This document shows, one piece after another, positions 1-8,429 of a DNA stretch of 17,262 nt. The stretch's first letter is position 1. Each line of letters opens with the position of its first letter. Source of the stretch: an uncultured Clostridium sp. GTDB taxonomy: Bacteria; Bacillota; Clostridia; Lachnospirales; Lachnospiraceae. The position numbers were made by a program, and so were the translations under genes. The notes below the pieces were generated by a model that saw only the letters and a list, made by a program, of their open reading frames with translations, ran no database searches and was not told the DNA's origin. Location: assembly GCA_902464345.1 (NCBI GenBank), contig CABQJA010000032.1, positions 1 through 17,262 of the forward strand, in the 5' to 3' direction.

Positions 1-32
1 CGGTATGCTAGCCTTATTTAGTCGTAATTTAA

Positions 33-47
33 ACATATTTAATATGT
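33..47. promoter_or_regulatory. AT-rich palindrome upstream of the symporter gene
   Basis: The sequence ACATATT-t-AATATGT is a perfect inverted repeat with 7-bp arms around one central base. It lies about 65 bp before the symporter start, where an operator or promoter element would be expected. The surrounding 1-111 stretch is AT-rich, but I cannot pick a -35/-10 pair with confidence; the TATATAT at 68-74 is a possible -10 without a good partner. A regulatory role is inference only. Confidence 0.3.
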
Positions 48-111
48 AGTGATCAGATATGCAGGATTATATATGGACGAAGCGATAAATAATAACTAAG
101 GAGTAAAGAGA

Positions 112-1611
112 ATGAATGCAGTAATGATGAGCACTTGGATAAGTGAGATGAGCACGAAGTATCATGCAGATGGCACTCTGGATTTGATCTGGAAGATGTT
201 TAATGCTCTGTTGGATAAGATTGATACATTGGTATGGGGTGTCCCTCTGATCGTATTGATCCTGGCCGGCGGTATTTATCTGTCTATCCGTCTGGGACTT
301 CTTCAGATACGGAGACTGCCACTGGCATTAAAGTGGATGGTTCAGAATGAAGATGACGGACATGGTGAGATATCATCCTTTGGTGCATTATGTACTGCGC
401 TGTCCGCAACGATCGGAACCGGTAACATCGTAGGTGTTGCAACGGCGATCGCAGCCGGAGGCCCGGGAGCGTTGTTTTGGATGGAGGTAGCAGCCTTCTT
501 CGGTATGGCAACCAAGTATGCCGAGGGCCTGCTGGCTGTTAAGTACCGCGAGGTAGACGAGAATCATCATGCACTGGGCGGACCATTCTATTACATAGAG
601 AAGGGTATGGGTTCGAAGTGGAAATGGCTGGCTAAGATTTTTGCATTCTTTGGCGTCTGCGTAGGTCTGTTTGGTATCGGTACATTCTCACAGGTAAACG
701 GTATTTCCTCCGCAGTTAATAATTATTTTGATCCGAATATGTCATGGACGCTGACAATTCCGGGAATCGGTACATATTCATGGACCGTTATCATTGCGTC
801 CCTGATCTTAAGTGTCTGTGTAGCAGCCGTACTGATCGGTGGTGTAAAGCGTATTTCCAAGGTATCACAGGCTGTGGTTCCGTTTATGGCGATTATTTAT
901 ATTGTATTCTGTATCATTCTGCTGATCTGCAATGTACAGGAAATTCCGGCAGCGATTGTTACGATTGTAAAGGGTGCATTTAATCCGAAGGCAATCACCG
1001 GTGGTGCGGTAGGTACGATGCTGATCGCAATGCAGAAGGGTATTGCAAGAGGTATCTTCTCCAATGAGTCCGGTCTTGGTTCTGCACCGATCGCAGCGGC
1101 AGCAGCGAAAACAAACGAGCCGGTTCGTCAGGGGCTGGTATCCATGACCGGTACCTTTATTGATACGATCATCGTATGTACCATGACAGGTCTTTCCATC
1201 GTACTGACCGGTGCATGGCAGGTAGAGGGACTGGAAGGCGTACAGGTTACCACCTATGCATTTAACAACGGACTTCCGTTCCCGACACAGGTATCATCCT
1301 TTATTCTGATGCTGTGTCTGGTGTTCTTCGCATTTACAACCATTCTTGGATGGGATTATTATTCCGAGCGTTGTCTGGAGTACCTGTTCAACGGGAAGCA
1401 GAAGGTTATTAAGGTATATCGCTGGTTATATATTCTGGCAGTCTTTATCGGACCTTACATGACAGTTGCAGCGGTATGGACCATTGCCGATATCTTTAAC
1501 GGACTGATGGCCATCCCGAACATGATTGCAATCTTTGCTTTGAGCGGTGTGGTTGTGGCAGAAAGTAAGGATTTCTTCAAGCGGTTGAAGACTTATGAAG
1601 CCAACAAGTAG
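112..1611 (+). CDS. AGCS family sodium:alanine/glycine symporter
   Basis: This 499-residue integral membrane protein is predicted to import alanine, glycine or a similar small amino acid with sodium. The family signature is clear: IGTGNIVGVATAIAAGGPGA at about residues 101-120, followed by FWMEVAAFFGMATKYAEG. A second conserved block, GIARGIFSNESGLGSAPIAA, lies further on. About ten or eleven hydrophobic segments span the protein and the length is normal for the AlsT/DagA group. The start at 112 follows a good ribosome site, AAGGAG, 8 nt upstream. It is the first gene on this strand and is followed by a 66-bp gap that contains a hairpin. The exact substrate cannot be read from the sequence. 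Confidence 0.95.
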   Translation: MNAVMMSTWISEMSTKYHADGTLDLIWKMFNALLDKIDTLVWGVPLIVLILAGGIYLSIRLGLLQIRRLPLALKWMVQNEDDGHGEISSFGALCTALSATIGTGNIVGVATAIAAGGPGALFWMEVAAFFGMATKYAEGLLAVKYREVDENHHALGGPFYYIEKGMGSKWKWLAKIFAFFGVCVGLFGIGTFSQVNGISSAVNNYFDPNMSWTLTIPGIGTYSWTVIIASLILSVCVAAVLIGGVKRISKVSQAVVPFMAIIYIVFCIILLICNVQEIPAAIVTIVKGAFNPKAITGGAVGTMLIAMQKGIARGIFSNESGLGSAPIAAAAAKTNEPVRQGLVSMTGTFIDTIIVCTMTGLSIVLTGAWQVEGLEGVQVTTYAFNNGLPFPTQVSSFILMLCLVFFAFTTILGWDYYSERCLEYLFNGKQKVIKVYRWLYILAVFIGPYMTVAAVWTIADIFNGLMAIPNMIAIFALSGVVVAESKDFFKRLKTYEANK

Positions 1612-1616
1612 GGCAG

Positions 1617-1641
1617 ATGCCGGAAGAATAGACTCCGGTAT
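1617..1641 (+). terminator. Weak hairpin after the symporter gene
   Basis: ATGCCGGA and TCCGGTAT can pair as an 8-bp stem (one G-U) around a 9-nt loop, beginning 6 bp after the stop codon. The sequence that follows is TATGAATAAG, with no run of U. It could be a leaky terminator or an mRNA-end stabiliser, so the methyltransferase gene may or may not be co-transcribed. Confidence 0.3.
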
Positions 1642-1677
1642 TATGAATAAGAGTAAGAGATAGAAGAGAATTGGCTC

Positions 1678-2526
1678 ATGAAGGAAATGACGGAACTCGA
1701 ACAGTATTATAATAAATTTAATGAAGATAAACGACTGAATACCCGATACGGACAGGTGGAGTTCCGGACTTCCATGCATTATATTCACCGATATCTGGAG
1801 CAGATAACGTGTGACATGAAACATCCGGATACAGAAGGTTCGGATGCAACGAACCGGAATTCAGAGATTCGCATTCTGGATATCGGAGCCGGAACCGGAA
1901 AATATTCCGTGGCACTGGCGAATGAGGGTTATGATGTGACAGCTGTTGAGCTGGTGCGGTATAACCTCGGAATCTTAAAGAAAAAAGGAAGTACCGTAAA
2001 GGCAATGCAGGGCAATGCATTGAATTTGAAAAAGCTGGAGTCGGATCAGTTTGATCTGACGTTGCTGTTTGGACCGATGTATCATCTGTTCGCACAGGAG
2101 GATAAGGTGCGGGCACTGGAAGAGGCTAAGCGGGTGACAAAGCCGGGTGGTATCATCATGGTTGCTTATTGCATGAATGAGTATTGTGTACTGACCTATG
2201 CATTTAAGGAAGGGCATATAAAAGAATGCATGGAGCAGAACCGGTTAACGGAGGATTTTCACAGTGTATCCCATCCGGAGAATCTGTATGATTATGTGCG
2301 GGTGGAGGATATTGACGGATATAACAGGGCAGCGGGACTGACACGGGTTCAGATCATAACCCCGGACGGACCGGCCAATTATATGCGGAAGATGTTAAAT
2401 GAAATGGATGACGAGACCTTTGAGGAATTCATGCGGTATCAGCTATCAATCTGCGAGCGGCAGGATCTGATCGGAGCAGCAGCGCATACCGTGGATATTC
2501 TGAGAAAGGAAGAATCGGAAGAATAA
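1678..2526 (+). CDS. Class I SAM-dependent methyltransferase
   Basis: This 282-residue cytoplasmic protein has the Rossmann-fold methyltransferase core. Motif I is ILDIGAGTGKYSVALANEG at residues 66-84, with the acidic ribose-binding position at Glu91 (TAVEL). Motif IV is FDLTLLFGPMYHLF at about 125-138, followed by the post-motif helix ALEEAKRVTKPGGIIMVAY. The first 60 residues are helical and charged, as in the Methyltransf_11/25-type proteins common in Clostridia. The substrate is unknown; no glycan, quinone or RNA-binding module is visible. The ATG at 1678 has only a weak purine stretch upstream (AGAAGAGA). A second in-frame ATG at 1687 is possible, but the AAGGAA before it is too close. 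Confidence 0.88.
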   Translation: MKEMTELEQYYNKFNEDKRLNTRYGQVEFRTSMHYIHRYLEQITCDMKHPDTEGSDATNRNSEIRILDIGAGTGKYSVALANEGYDVTAVELVRYNLGILKKKGSTVKAMQGNALNLKKLESDQFDLTLLFGPMYHLFAQEDKVRALEEAKRVTKPGGIIMVAYCMNEYCVLTYAFKEGHIKECMEQNRLTEDFHSVSHPENLYDYVRVEDIDGYNRAAGLTRVQIITPDGPANYMRKMLNEMDDETFEEFMRYQLSICERQDLIGAAAHTVDILRKEESEE

Positions 2527-2540
2527 CAGAGAGTTGTACG

Positions 2541-2571
2541 AATGGGAGAGGGCGGAATGCTCTCTCCCATT
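2541..2571. other. Strong intergenic hairpin lacking a U-tract
   Basis: AATGGGAGAGGG at 2541-2552 pairs with CTCTCTCCCATT (2560-2571) as a 12-bp stem with one G-U pair and a 7-nt loop. It starts 14 bp after the methyltransferase stop. Neither strand shows a poly-U run after the stem, so it is not a classical intrinsic terminator. It may protect or attenuate the message between the methyltransferase and the YczE-like gene. Confidence 0.5.
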
Positions 2572-2602
2572 GTGCAGAAGAAACGAGAAAGGATGACAGA
2601 GC

Positions 2603-3289
2603 GTGGAACAGAAGGAAACAGAGAAGAAGCAGAAGAAAATCGGCAGACAGCAGGTGATGCGGATGTTGTTTTATCTGGCGGGGATGGTAATTCTGGCATT
2701 TGGAATTACGATGAATACGAAAACGGGGCTTGGAGTATCTCCGATCATCTCGATTGCGTATAGTGTGTCCACGATCTGGGATCTGAATTTCGGAAATATG
2801 ACAATGGCATTATATTGTGTGTTTGTGATCGCACAGTTTATCATACGGGTCAAAGACAGGAAATGGTCGGATCTGCTCCAGATCCCGGTTGCTCTGCTGG
2901 TCAGTCAGCTGTTAAATCTGTTCAGCTGGCTGATGCGGGATTTTCATTTTGAGAATTTCTGGATCAATCTGGCATTTCTGATTCTGGCAATCCTGCTGAC
3001 CGGGTTAGGTGTTGTATTATCCGTTGATATGCGACTGGTGCCGAATCCGGGAGATGGTATCGTGCAGGCAATCTCAGACAGAACCGGTAAGAGTCTGGGG
3101 CTGACAAAGAATCTGTTTGATATCGGATGTATTATCACTACAATTGCATTAGGTCTGACGATGGAAGGGAAGCTGATCGGAATCGGACTGGGGACGGTTC
3201 TGGCGGTGATTGGTGTCGGACGTGCGATCGCATTATTCAATCTGCTGCTTTGGGGACCGATCACAAAGGCAGCGGGATTGATGGAATAG
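2603..3289 (+). CDS. YczE/YyaS/YitT-like integral membrane protein
   Basis: This 228-residue membrane protein has a charged cytoplasmic tail of about 20 residues and then roughly five or six hydrophobic segments. The conserved block TKTGLGVSPIISIAYSVS (residues 39-56) just after the first segment is typical of the YczE/YitT-type family. So is the later GLGVVLSVDMRLVPNPGDG, with its proline-asparagine-proline turn. The molecular function of this family is not established. The chosen start is a GTG preceded by AAAGG about 10 nt upstream. ATG codons at 2657 and 2663 are alternatives that would remove the charged tail. The gene sits 76 bp after the methyltransferase gene and 42 bp before the Dus gene. 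Confidence 0.75.
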   Translation: MEQKETEKKQKKIGRQQVMRMLFYLAGMVILAFGITMNTKTGLGVSPIISIAYSVSTIWDLNFGNMTMALYCVFVIAQFIIRVKDRKWSDLLQIPVALLVSQLLNLFSWLMRDFHFENFWINLAFLILAILLTGLGVVLSVDMRLVPNPGDGIVQAISDRTGKSLGLTKNLFDIGCIITTIALGLTMEGKLIGIGLGTVLAVIGVGRAIALFNLLLWGPITKAAGLME

Positions 3290-3331
3290 GAGACTGACAG
3301 GCTGAGAGCAGAAGGAAATGAGAGGAGAGCT

Positions 3332-4318
3332 ATGCGGTTTTATTTTGCCCCGATGGAGGGAATTACAGGATATATTTACAGGAGAGAGGCATGGAAGCTG
3401 TTTCCGGAGGCAGATAAGGTCTATGCACCGTTTATCCAGCCGAATACGAAACGGGTACTGGGACCGAAGGAACGGCGGGATCTGCTGCCGGAGAATAATA
3501 TCGGGATTCCGCTGGTGCCGCAGGTATTGACCAATCATGCAGATGGGTTTATCCGTGCCGGTCGTGCATTGGAGGAATTAGGATACCGGGAGATTAATTT
3601 AAACCTCGGCTGTCCGTCCGGAACGGTGGTATCCAAGGGAAAGGGTGCCGGTATGCTGGAGAACAGAGAACAGCTGCTGACATTTCTGGAGATCGTGTTT
3701 CAGGAAGAATGGACTGCGGATATTACGATAAAGACCAGACTGGGAATGTCGGCAGAGGAGGGAGAAGAAGCCTTCGGGGAGTTGCTGGCGATCTTCCGGC
3801 AGTTTCCGGTCCGGGAGCTGATTATCCATCCGCGATATCGGGAAGACTTTTACCGGGGAGAGCCGCGACAGGAAATCTTTCAGCAGGCATTGGCAGAGTC
3901 TATGGACATTTGTTATAATGGGAATGTCTTCTCTGTAAAAGACTATGAGAAATTGATGAAACACTATCCGGAGGGCAGCTTCGGTGCTGTTATGATCGGC
4001 CGAGGACTCCTTGCAAATCCGGCACTGATCCGGGAGCTGCATGGAGGTGCGAGCCTGAAAAAGGAGGAGCTGAAGCAGCTGCATGATCAGGTGCTTCACG
4101 CATATCGGAGCATTGATTTCGGAGAGCGGAATACACTGTTTAAGTTAAAGGAATTATGGAACTACTGGGGAACCGTATTTGAGGAGGCGGACGGATATCT
4201 GAAAAAGATCCGGAAGGCTAATACGTATGCGGAATATCTTCCGGCGGTGAGCCGGTTATTTGAGGAAACGGATCTGACAGAGACGCACGGATTTCTGCCT
4301 TATGCAGGCGGAAGATAG
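3332..4318 (+). CDS. tRNA-dihydrouridine synthase family protein
   Basis: This 328-residue FMN enzyme is predicted to reduce uridine to dihydrouridine in tRNA using NAD(P)H. The TIM-barrel motifs appear in order. FAPMEGIT (5-12) is the FMN-binding start. NLNLGCPSGTVVSKGKGAGM (89-108) carries the catalytic cysteine at 94. TIKTRLGM has a conserved lysine at 134, and LIIHPRY has the FMN-contacting histidine at 166. YNGNVFS and AVMIGRGLLANPAL form the phosphate-binding end. Several positions differ from DusA/B/C consensus: TG replaces TD, HPRY replaces HGRT, and NGNV replaces NGDI. This therefore looks like a separate Firmicutes subfamily whose uridine target is unknown. The start follows a strong GAGGAGAG site. 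Confidence 0.88.
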   Translation: MRFYFAPMEGITGYIYRREAWKLFPEADKVYAPFIQPNTKRVLGPKERRDLLPENNIGIPLVPQVLTNHADGFIRAGRALEELGYREINLNLGCPSGTVVSKGKGAGMLENREQLLTFLEIVFQEEWTADITIKTRLGMSAEEGEEAFGELLAIFRQFPVRELIIHPRYREDFYRGEPRQEIFQQALAESMDICYNGNVFSVKDYEKLMKHYPEGSFGAVMIGRGLLANPALIRELHGGASLKKEELKQLHDQVLHAYRSIDFGERNTLFKLKELWNYWGTVFEEADGYLKKIRKANTYAEYLPAVSRLFEETDLTETHGFLPYAGGR

Positions 4319-4373
4319 TGAGGACGGATGCCGGAATAGAATCAGGATAGATAGGAAAGGAAGCGTGAAAACT

Positions 4374-5432
4374 ATGAACCATTTTCGTTTGCCATATCAT
4401 TTGTTAGTAGAAGAGGGAATTTTTGCCAGAGTCAATGAGGTAATGTCGGATTGTGTGCCGGGCATCGACAGCAAGAAGGTCGTGATCGTGACGGATCAGA
4501 ATCTGCAGAAGCTGTTTCCGGATACCCTGAAGGAGCTGCGGGCAGATTTTAAATACAGTGAGATTTATCTGGTGGAGAACGGATCCTTTGACCAGGCAGT
4601 GGATCTGGCGAAATATATCTGCATGAATGATATTGCGGTAGTGATCGGATTCGGTGGCGGCATGGTGCTGGATCTGGCCAAGTATGCGGCCTTTGTGAGC
4701 AAGTCTCTGTTCCTGTGTCTGCCGACAACGCTCAGCAACGACAGTCTGGCGTCACCGGTGGCAGTGCTTGGAACGGAGGGCCTGAAGCGGAAGACATTTC
4801 GCTGCACGATTCCGCATAGTATTATAGTAGATGTTAACCTGATCATGGGCGCTCCGGAGGGACAGCTGCTGGCAGGTGTCGGTGATACGATCAGTAAGTA
4901 TACGGCACTGAATGACTGGAAGCTGGATGCGGCAGTGACCGGAAGTAAGATCGATGATTTTGCCTATATGATTTCCAAGATGGCATTCAACTCGATCTGT
5001 TATAATGAGGAGAAATCCATTAAGAGCAAGAGCTTCATTAAGGTGCTGACGCAGGCACTGGTTATGGGTGGACTGGCTATGGAGATTGCCGGAAATTCCA
5101 GACCGAGCAGCGGTGCGGAGCATTTATTCTGTCATTCGCTGGAGGAGAATTTTGCGGATGATGTATATGTGCCACACGGCATCGCCGTGGCAATGGGAAG
5201 CGTTCCGGTCTGCATTTTCCAGAATCGTAATATCGGTAAGATCAAGCGGATCCTGCATGAGTACAAGCTTCCGGTGAAGCCGTCCGACTGGAAGGTGACG
5301 GAGGATATCTTTATCAATGCATGGCAGCAGGCGCAGGGAACCAGACCGGATCGGTATACGGTCCTGAATGAGACGGATCTAAGCAGAGCGCGGTTAAGTG
5401 AGATCTATGCAATGATGGAAGAGGAATTCTGA
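4374..5432 (+). CDS. sn-glycerol-1-phosphate dehydrogenase family protein
   Basis: This 352-residue protein belongs to the iron-containing alcohol dehydrogenase/glycerol dehydrogenase superfamily and most resembles the EgsA/AraM branch. That branch reduces dihydroxyacetone phosphate to glycerol-1-phosphate. The nucleotide-binding loop IGFGGGMVLDLAKYAA (91-106) and the PTTLSNDSLASPV block (117-129) are clear. The expected metal ligands are Asp171 (GVGDTISKY), His250 (SSGAEHLFCH) and His268 (VPHGIAVAMG). The reading frame is open upstream to an ATG at 4302 inside the Dus gene, but those 24 residues are unlike the family. I therefore chose the ATG at 4374, preceded by AGGAAAGGA; a GTG at 4365 is too close to that site. 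Substrate assignment is by family only. Confidence 0.82.
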   Translation: MNHFRLPYHLLVEEGIFARVNEVMSDCVPGIDSKKVVIVTDQNLQKLFPDTLKELRADFKYSEIYLVENGSFDQAVDLAKYICMNDIAVVIGFGGGMVLDLAKYAAFVSKSLFLCLPTTLSNDSLASPVAVLGTEGLKRKTFRCTIPHSIIVDVNLIMGAPEGQLLAGVGDTISKYTALNDWKLDAAVTGSKIDDFAYMISKMAFNSICYNEEKSIKSKSFIKVLTQALVMGGLAMEIAGNSRPSSGAEHLFCHSLEENFADDVYVPHGIAVAMGSVPVCIFQNRNIGKIKRILHEYKLPVKPSDWKVTEDIFINAWQQAQGTRPDRYTVLNETDLSRARLSEIYAMMEEEF

Positions 5433-5443
5433 TGATTGCAAAC

Positions 5444-5471
5444 TTGACTTTCTTATTCGATGGAATATAAT
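5444..5471 (+). promoter_or_regulatory. Sigma-A type promoter for the proC-yajC unit
   Basis: TTGACT at 5444-5449 and TATAAT at 5466-5471 are separated by 16 bp. This is five of six -35 matches and a perfect -10. It begins 11 bp after the preceding stop codon and about 90 bp before the proC start. It probably drives proC and the closely spaced genes down to yajC. Confidence 0.8.
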
Positions 5472-5534
5472 AAAAACTAATTGTATTTCAGAAGGATTTG
5501 CAGGTGGAATCGCGGATAAGAAGGAGGATGCAGA

Positions 5535-6317
5535 ATGAGCAGAATCGGTTTCATAGGAATGGGAAATATGGCACAGGCGATTGCGGCAGGTTTCTTTCAG
5601 GCCGGTAAGGTAGAAAAGGACCAGGTGCTGGCCTATGCGCCGCATAAGGATAAATTGCTGGAGAACGCAGAGAGGATCGGATTTGTTCCGATTCATGATC
5701 TGATTGAACTGGTAGTGGAATCAGATATCCTGATCATGGCCTGTAAGCCATATCAGATTGAAGGTGTACTGGCGGATGCCGGTGCATATATGAAAGGAAA
5801 GGCGCTGATCTCGATCGCAGCAGGATGGACTTTTGCAAACTATGAGAAGCTTCTGGGAGCGGATGTACGGATTCAGTGTATTATGCCGAACACACCGGCA
5901 ATGGTGGGTGAGGGAGTGATCCTTTTTGAAGAGAAGAATACCCTGTCTGCAGGAGAACGGGAGCTGGTGCTGGATCTGTTTTCCGCACTGGGACTGACAG
6001 AGGAGCTGCCGACCGGATTAATGGGAATCGGCGGTGCTGTTTCCGGCTGCGGACCGGCATTCATGGATCTGATCCTGGAGGCCTATGCAGATGCGGCGGT
6101 TAAGTATGGCATATCGCGGGCAACCGCTTATAAATTAATCTCGCAGACAATGCTTGGCAGTGCGAAGCTTCAGCAGGTGACCGGAGAGCATCCGGGCGTA
6201 TTAAAGGATGCGGTCTGCTCACCGAATGGCACGACCATCCGTGGTGTGGATGCACTGGAGCATGCAGGATTGCGGGCAGCATGCATTGATTCGATCGATG
6301 CAGTTATGAATCGGTAA
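5535..6317 (+). CDS. proC: Pyrroline-5-carboxylate reductase
   Basis: This 260-residue cytoplasmic enzyme catalyses the last step of proline synthesis, NAD(P)H-dependent reduction of 1-pyrroline-5-carboxylate. The Rossmann dinucleotide motif is at the N-terminus (GFIGMGNMAQAIAAG, 5-19), followed by MACKPYQIEGVL. The conserved RIQCIMPNTPAMVGEG block comes next, then SGCGPAFMDLILEAYADAAV. The C-terminal ProC signature is present as DAVCSPNGTTIRGVDALEHAGLR, written here in part. Length is normal. The start follows a near-perfect AGAAGGAGG ribosome site. It is the first gene after the promoter at 5444-5471, and no proA/proB lies beside it. Confidence 0.95.
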   Translation: MSRIGFIGMGNMAQAIAAGFFQAGKVEKDQVLAYAPHKDKLLENAERIGFVPIHDLIELVVESDILIMACKPYQIEGVLADAGAYMKGKALISIAAGWTFANYEKLLGADVRIQCIMPNTPAMVGEGVILFEEKNTLSAGERELVLDLFSALGLTEELPTGLMGIGGAVSGCGPAFMDLILEAYADAAVKYGISRATAYKLISQTMLGSAKLQQVTGEHPGVLKDAVCSPNGTTIRGVDALEHAGLRAACIDSIDAVMNR

Positions 6318-6352
6318 GGGATTCGGAATCAGAAGTTGTTCGGGAGGACATT

Positions 6353-7174
6353 ATGGAACATAAAAAGAAGTCACGGAAGAAGAGTGTGATTCAGGCAGTG
6401 GCAGCGGTGCTTCTGATGGGAGCACTTGGATTTCTGATTTCATACGGAGTCAGAATCTATACGAATATGCAGGATAAGAATGAGTATCGAAATCAGGGGA
6501 TGTTGGCATATACGGAAGGAAATTATGCGGAAGCCATATCGAATTTTCAGACTTCATTAAGTAAAAAGGTACAGTTTGCAGAGCCGGTAGACCGGGATAC
6601 CAGACTGTATCTGGCGGATTCTTATTTCCTGTCAGAACAGTATGCGGAGGCAATTGAGCAGTATGATATTCTGCTGGAGACCGAGGAAGAGCAGATCGCG
6701 TATCTGAATCTGCAGAAGCAGATGGCGCAGGGCTTTATTGATATGAAAGCCGGCAACTATGAGGCGGCATTACCGGCATTTCAGGCGGCAATCGAGGCCG
6801 GACATACCGAGTGTACCCTATATGCGGGAATGTGTGCGACCGAGCTTGGAAAAACAGCGGAGCAGGTGGCATACCTGACGACCTATGTGGATTATGATCC
6901 GGAAAATACGTATGCCTGTGCACAGCTGGCAGACTATTATTTCCAGCAGGGACGGTACGGTACCTGTTATCAGTATCTGAAGCAGGGACTGCAGTCAACG
7001 GATAAGAGCTGTATTGAGCAGCTGCGATATATTGAGATCCTGTACTATGAGTCACAGCATGATTATGATAAGGCATATGAGCTGATCTGTGAGTACAGGA
7101 AGAATTACACGGTTACGGATCTGGTACAGAAGGAGTATGATTTCCTGTATACCAGACAGAGTCTCGAATCATAA
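6353..7174 (+). CDS. Membrane-anchored tetratricopeptide repeat protein
   Basis: This 273-residue protein starts with a basic stretch (MEHKKKSRKKS) and one hydrophobic segment at about 13-33, so the C-terminal part is probably outside the membrane. There is no lipobox or clear signal-peptidase site. Repeated TPR-like helix pairs follow: GMLAYTEGNYAEAISNF (49-65), YLADSYFLSEQYAEAIEQY (86-104), GFIDMKAGNYEAALPAF (127-143) and ADYYFQQGRYGTCYQYL (193-209). Such proteins usually act as protein-binding scaffolds; the partner here is unknown. It lies 35 bp after proC and 13 bp before hflX. GGGAGGA precedes the start. The conserved company of these genes would be worth comparing across genomes. Confidence 0.8.
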   Translation: MEHKKKSRKKSVIQAVAAVLLMGALGFLISYGVRIYTNMQDKNEYRNQGMLAYTEGNYAEAISNFQTSLSKKVQFAEPVDRDTRLYLADSYFLSEQYAEAIEQYDILLETEEEQIAYLNLQKQMAQGFIDMKAGNYEAALPAFQAAIEAGHTECTLYAGMCATELGKTAEQVAYLTTYVDYDPENTYACAQLADYYFQQGRYGTCYQYLKQGLQSTDKSCIEQLRYIEILYYESQHDYDKAYELICEYRKNYTVTDLVQKEYDFLYTRQSLES

Positions 7175-7187
7175 GACAGGAGTGTTT

Positions 7188-8429
7188 ATGACAGAGTTAT
7201 ATGAATTAGAAGAGCAGGCAGAGCGGCTGGTGCTGGTAGGCGTGGCAGTCGGGGATGAAGTAACGGCACAGGATTCTTTGGCGGAGCTGGCAGAGCTGGT
7301 GGAGACGGCGGGCGGACTGCCGGTCGGTCAGTTTATACAGAACCGTGCAGGCTTTGATATTGCAACCTATATAGGTTCGGGTAAGGTGGCAGAGCTGAAA
7401 CAGTATCTGGTGATGATGGATGCAGACGGCATCGTATGTGATGATGAGCTGACTCCTTCACAGATGAATAATCTGGAACGGGAGCTGGAGGTAAAGATCT
7501 TAGATCGGACGATGGTGATCTTGGATATTTTTGCAGCCAGAGCATCGACCAGAGAGGGTAAGATTCAGGTAGAGCTGGCACAGCTGCGATATCGGTCGAC
7601 ACACCTGATCGGCATGGGCGGCATTCTGTCCAGACAGGGTGGCGGAATCGGCACCAGAGGCCCCGGTGAGAAGCAGCTGGAGATCGACCGGCGTGTGATC
7701 CGGGAACGGATTTCCAGATTGAAGGCAGATCTGGAGCAGGTGAAGACGAACCGGGCAACGCAGCGGAAGCAGCGGCTGGGGAACGGAGTTCCGGTGGTCT
7801 GCATTGTAGGATATACCAATGCGGGAAAATCCACGTTATTAAATACATTAACGGATTCTGAAGTGTTATCCGAAGATAAGCTGTTTGCAACCCTGGATCC
7901 GACAACGCGGAGTCTGGAGCTGCCGGACGGACAGAAGATACTGCTGACGGATACGGTTGGGTTTATCCGGAAGTTGCCACATCATCTGATTCAGGCATTC
8001 CGTTCCACACTGGAGGAAGCGAAATATTCCGATTACATCCTGCATGTGGTAGATGCGTCCAATCCGCAGATGGATATTCAGATGCATACGGTATATGAGA
8101 CCCTGCGGGATCTGGAGATCGAAGGACGGCCGATTCTGACCGCATTTAATAAGACAGACCGGGAGAATGTGCCGGAGGTTTTGAAGGATTTCCGGGCAGA
8201 TGAGGTATACCGGATATCGGCGAGAACCGGAGCGGGTCTGCAGGAGCTGCAGCAGGGAATCAGTCGGATGATCCGTGAGAGCCGGGTATATTTTGAACAT
8301 GTATATCCGTACCGGGATGCGGCGAAAATCGCACGGGTAAGGCAGAGCGGACAGGTTATAGAGGAAGTGTACCGGGAGGATGGAATCCTGATCCGGGCAT
8401 ATGTAGATAAAAGGGGTAATTATGTATAA
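7188..8429 (+). CDS. hflX: Ribosome-associated GTPase HflX
   Basis: This 413-residue GTPase binds ribosomes and is known in bacteria to split stalled 70S particles. The HflX N-domain (1-180) ends in the family hallmark GGGIGTRGPGEKQLEIDRR (151-169). The G domain follows: P-loop GYTNAGKS (208-215), switch II DTVGFI (255-260), NKTD (321-324) and SARTGAG as the G5 region. The frame is open further upstream, inside the TPR gene. I took the ATG at 7188 because AGGAG lies 5 nt before it and the protein then starts at the family-typical position. The 3' end overlaps tgt by 8 bp, which suggests translational coupling. Confidence 0.95.
   Translation: MTELYELEEQAERLVLVGVAVGDEVTAQDSLAELAELVETAGGLPVGQFIQNRAGFDIATYIGSGKVAELKQYLVMMDADGIVCDDELTPSQMNNLERELEVKILDRTMVILDIFAARASTREGKIQVELAQLRYRSTHLIGMGGILSRQGGGIGTRGPGEKQLEIDRRVIRERISRLKADLEQVKTNRATQRKQRLGNGVPVVCIVGYTNAGKSTLLNTLTDSEVLSEDKLFATLDPTTRSLELPDGQKILLTDTVGFIRKLPHHLIQAFRSTLEEAKYSDYILHVVDASNPQMDIQMHTVYETLRDLEIEGRPILTAFNKTDRENVPEVLKDFRADEVYRISARTGAGLQELQQGISRMIRESRVYFEHVYPYRDAAKIARVRQSGQVIEEVYREDGILIRAYVDKRGNYV

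Noticed and set aside
4302..4373. Earlier ATG start for the glycerol-1-phosphate dehydrogenase gene
   Set aside because: The extra 24 residues overlap the Dus gene end, do not resemble the family N-terminus, and a better ribosome site precedes 4374.
7333..7905. 190-codon open frame on the minus strand inside hflX
   Set aside because: It lies wholly within the conserved HflX coding sequence and its translation is low in complexity with no recognisable motif or ribosome site; it is a codon-use shadow.
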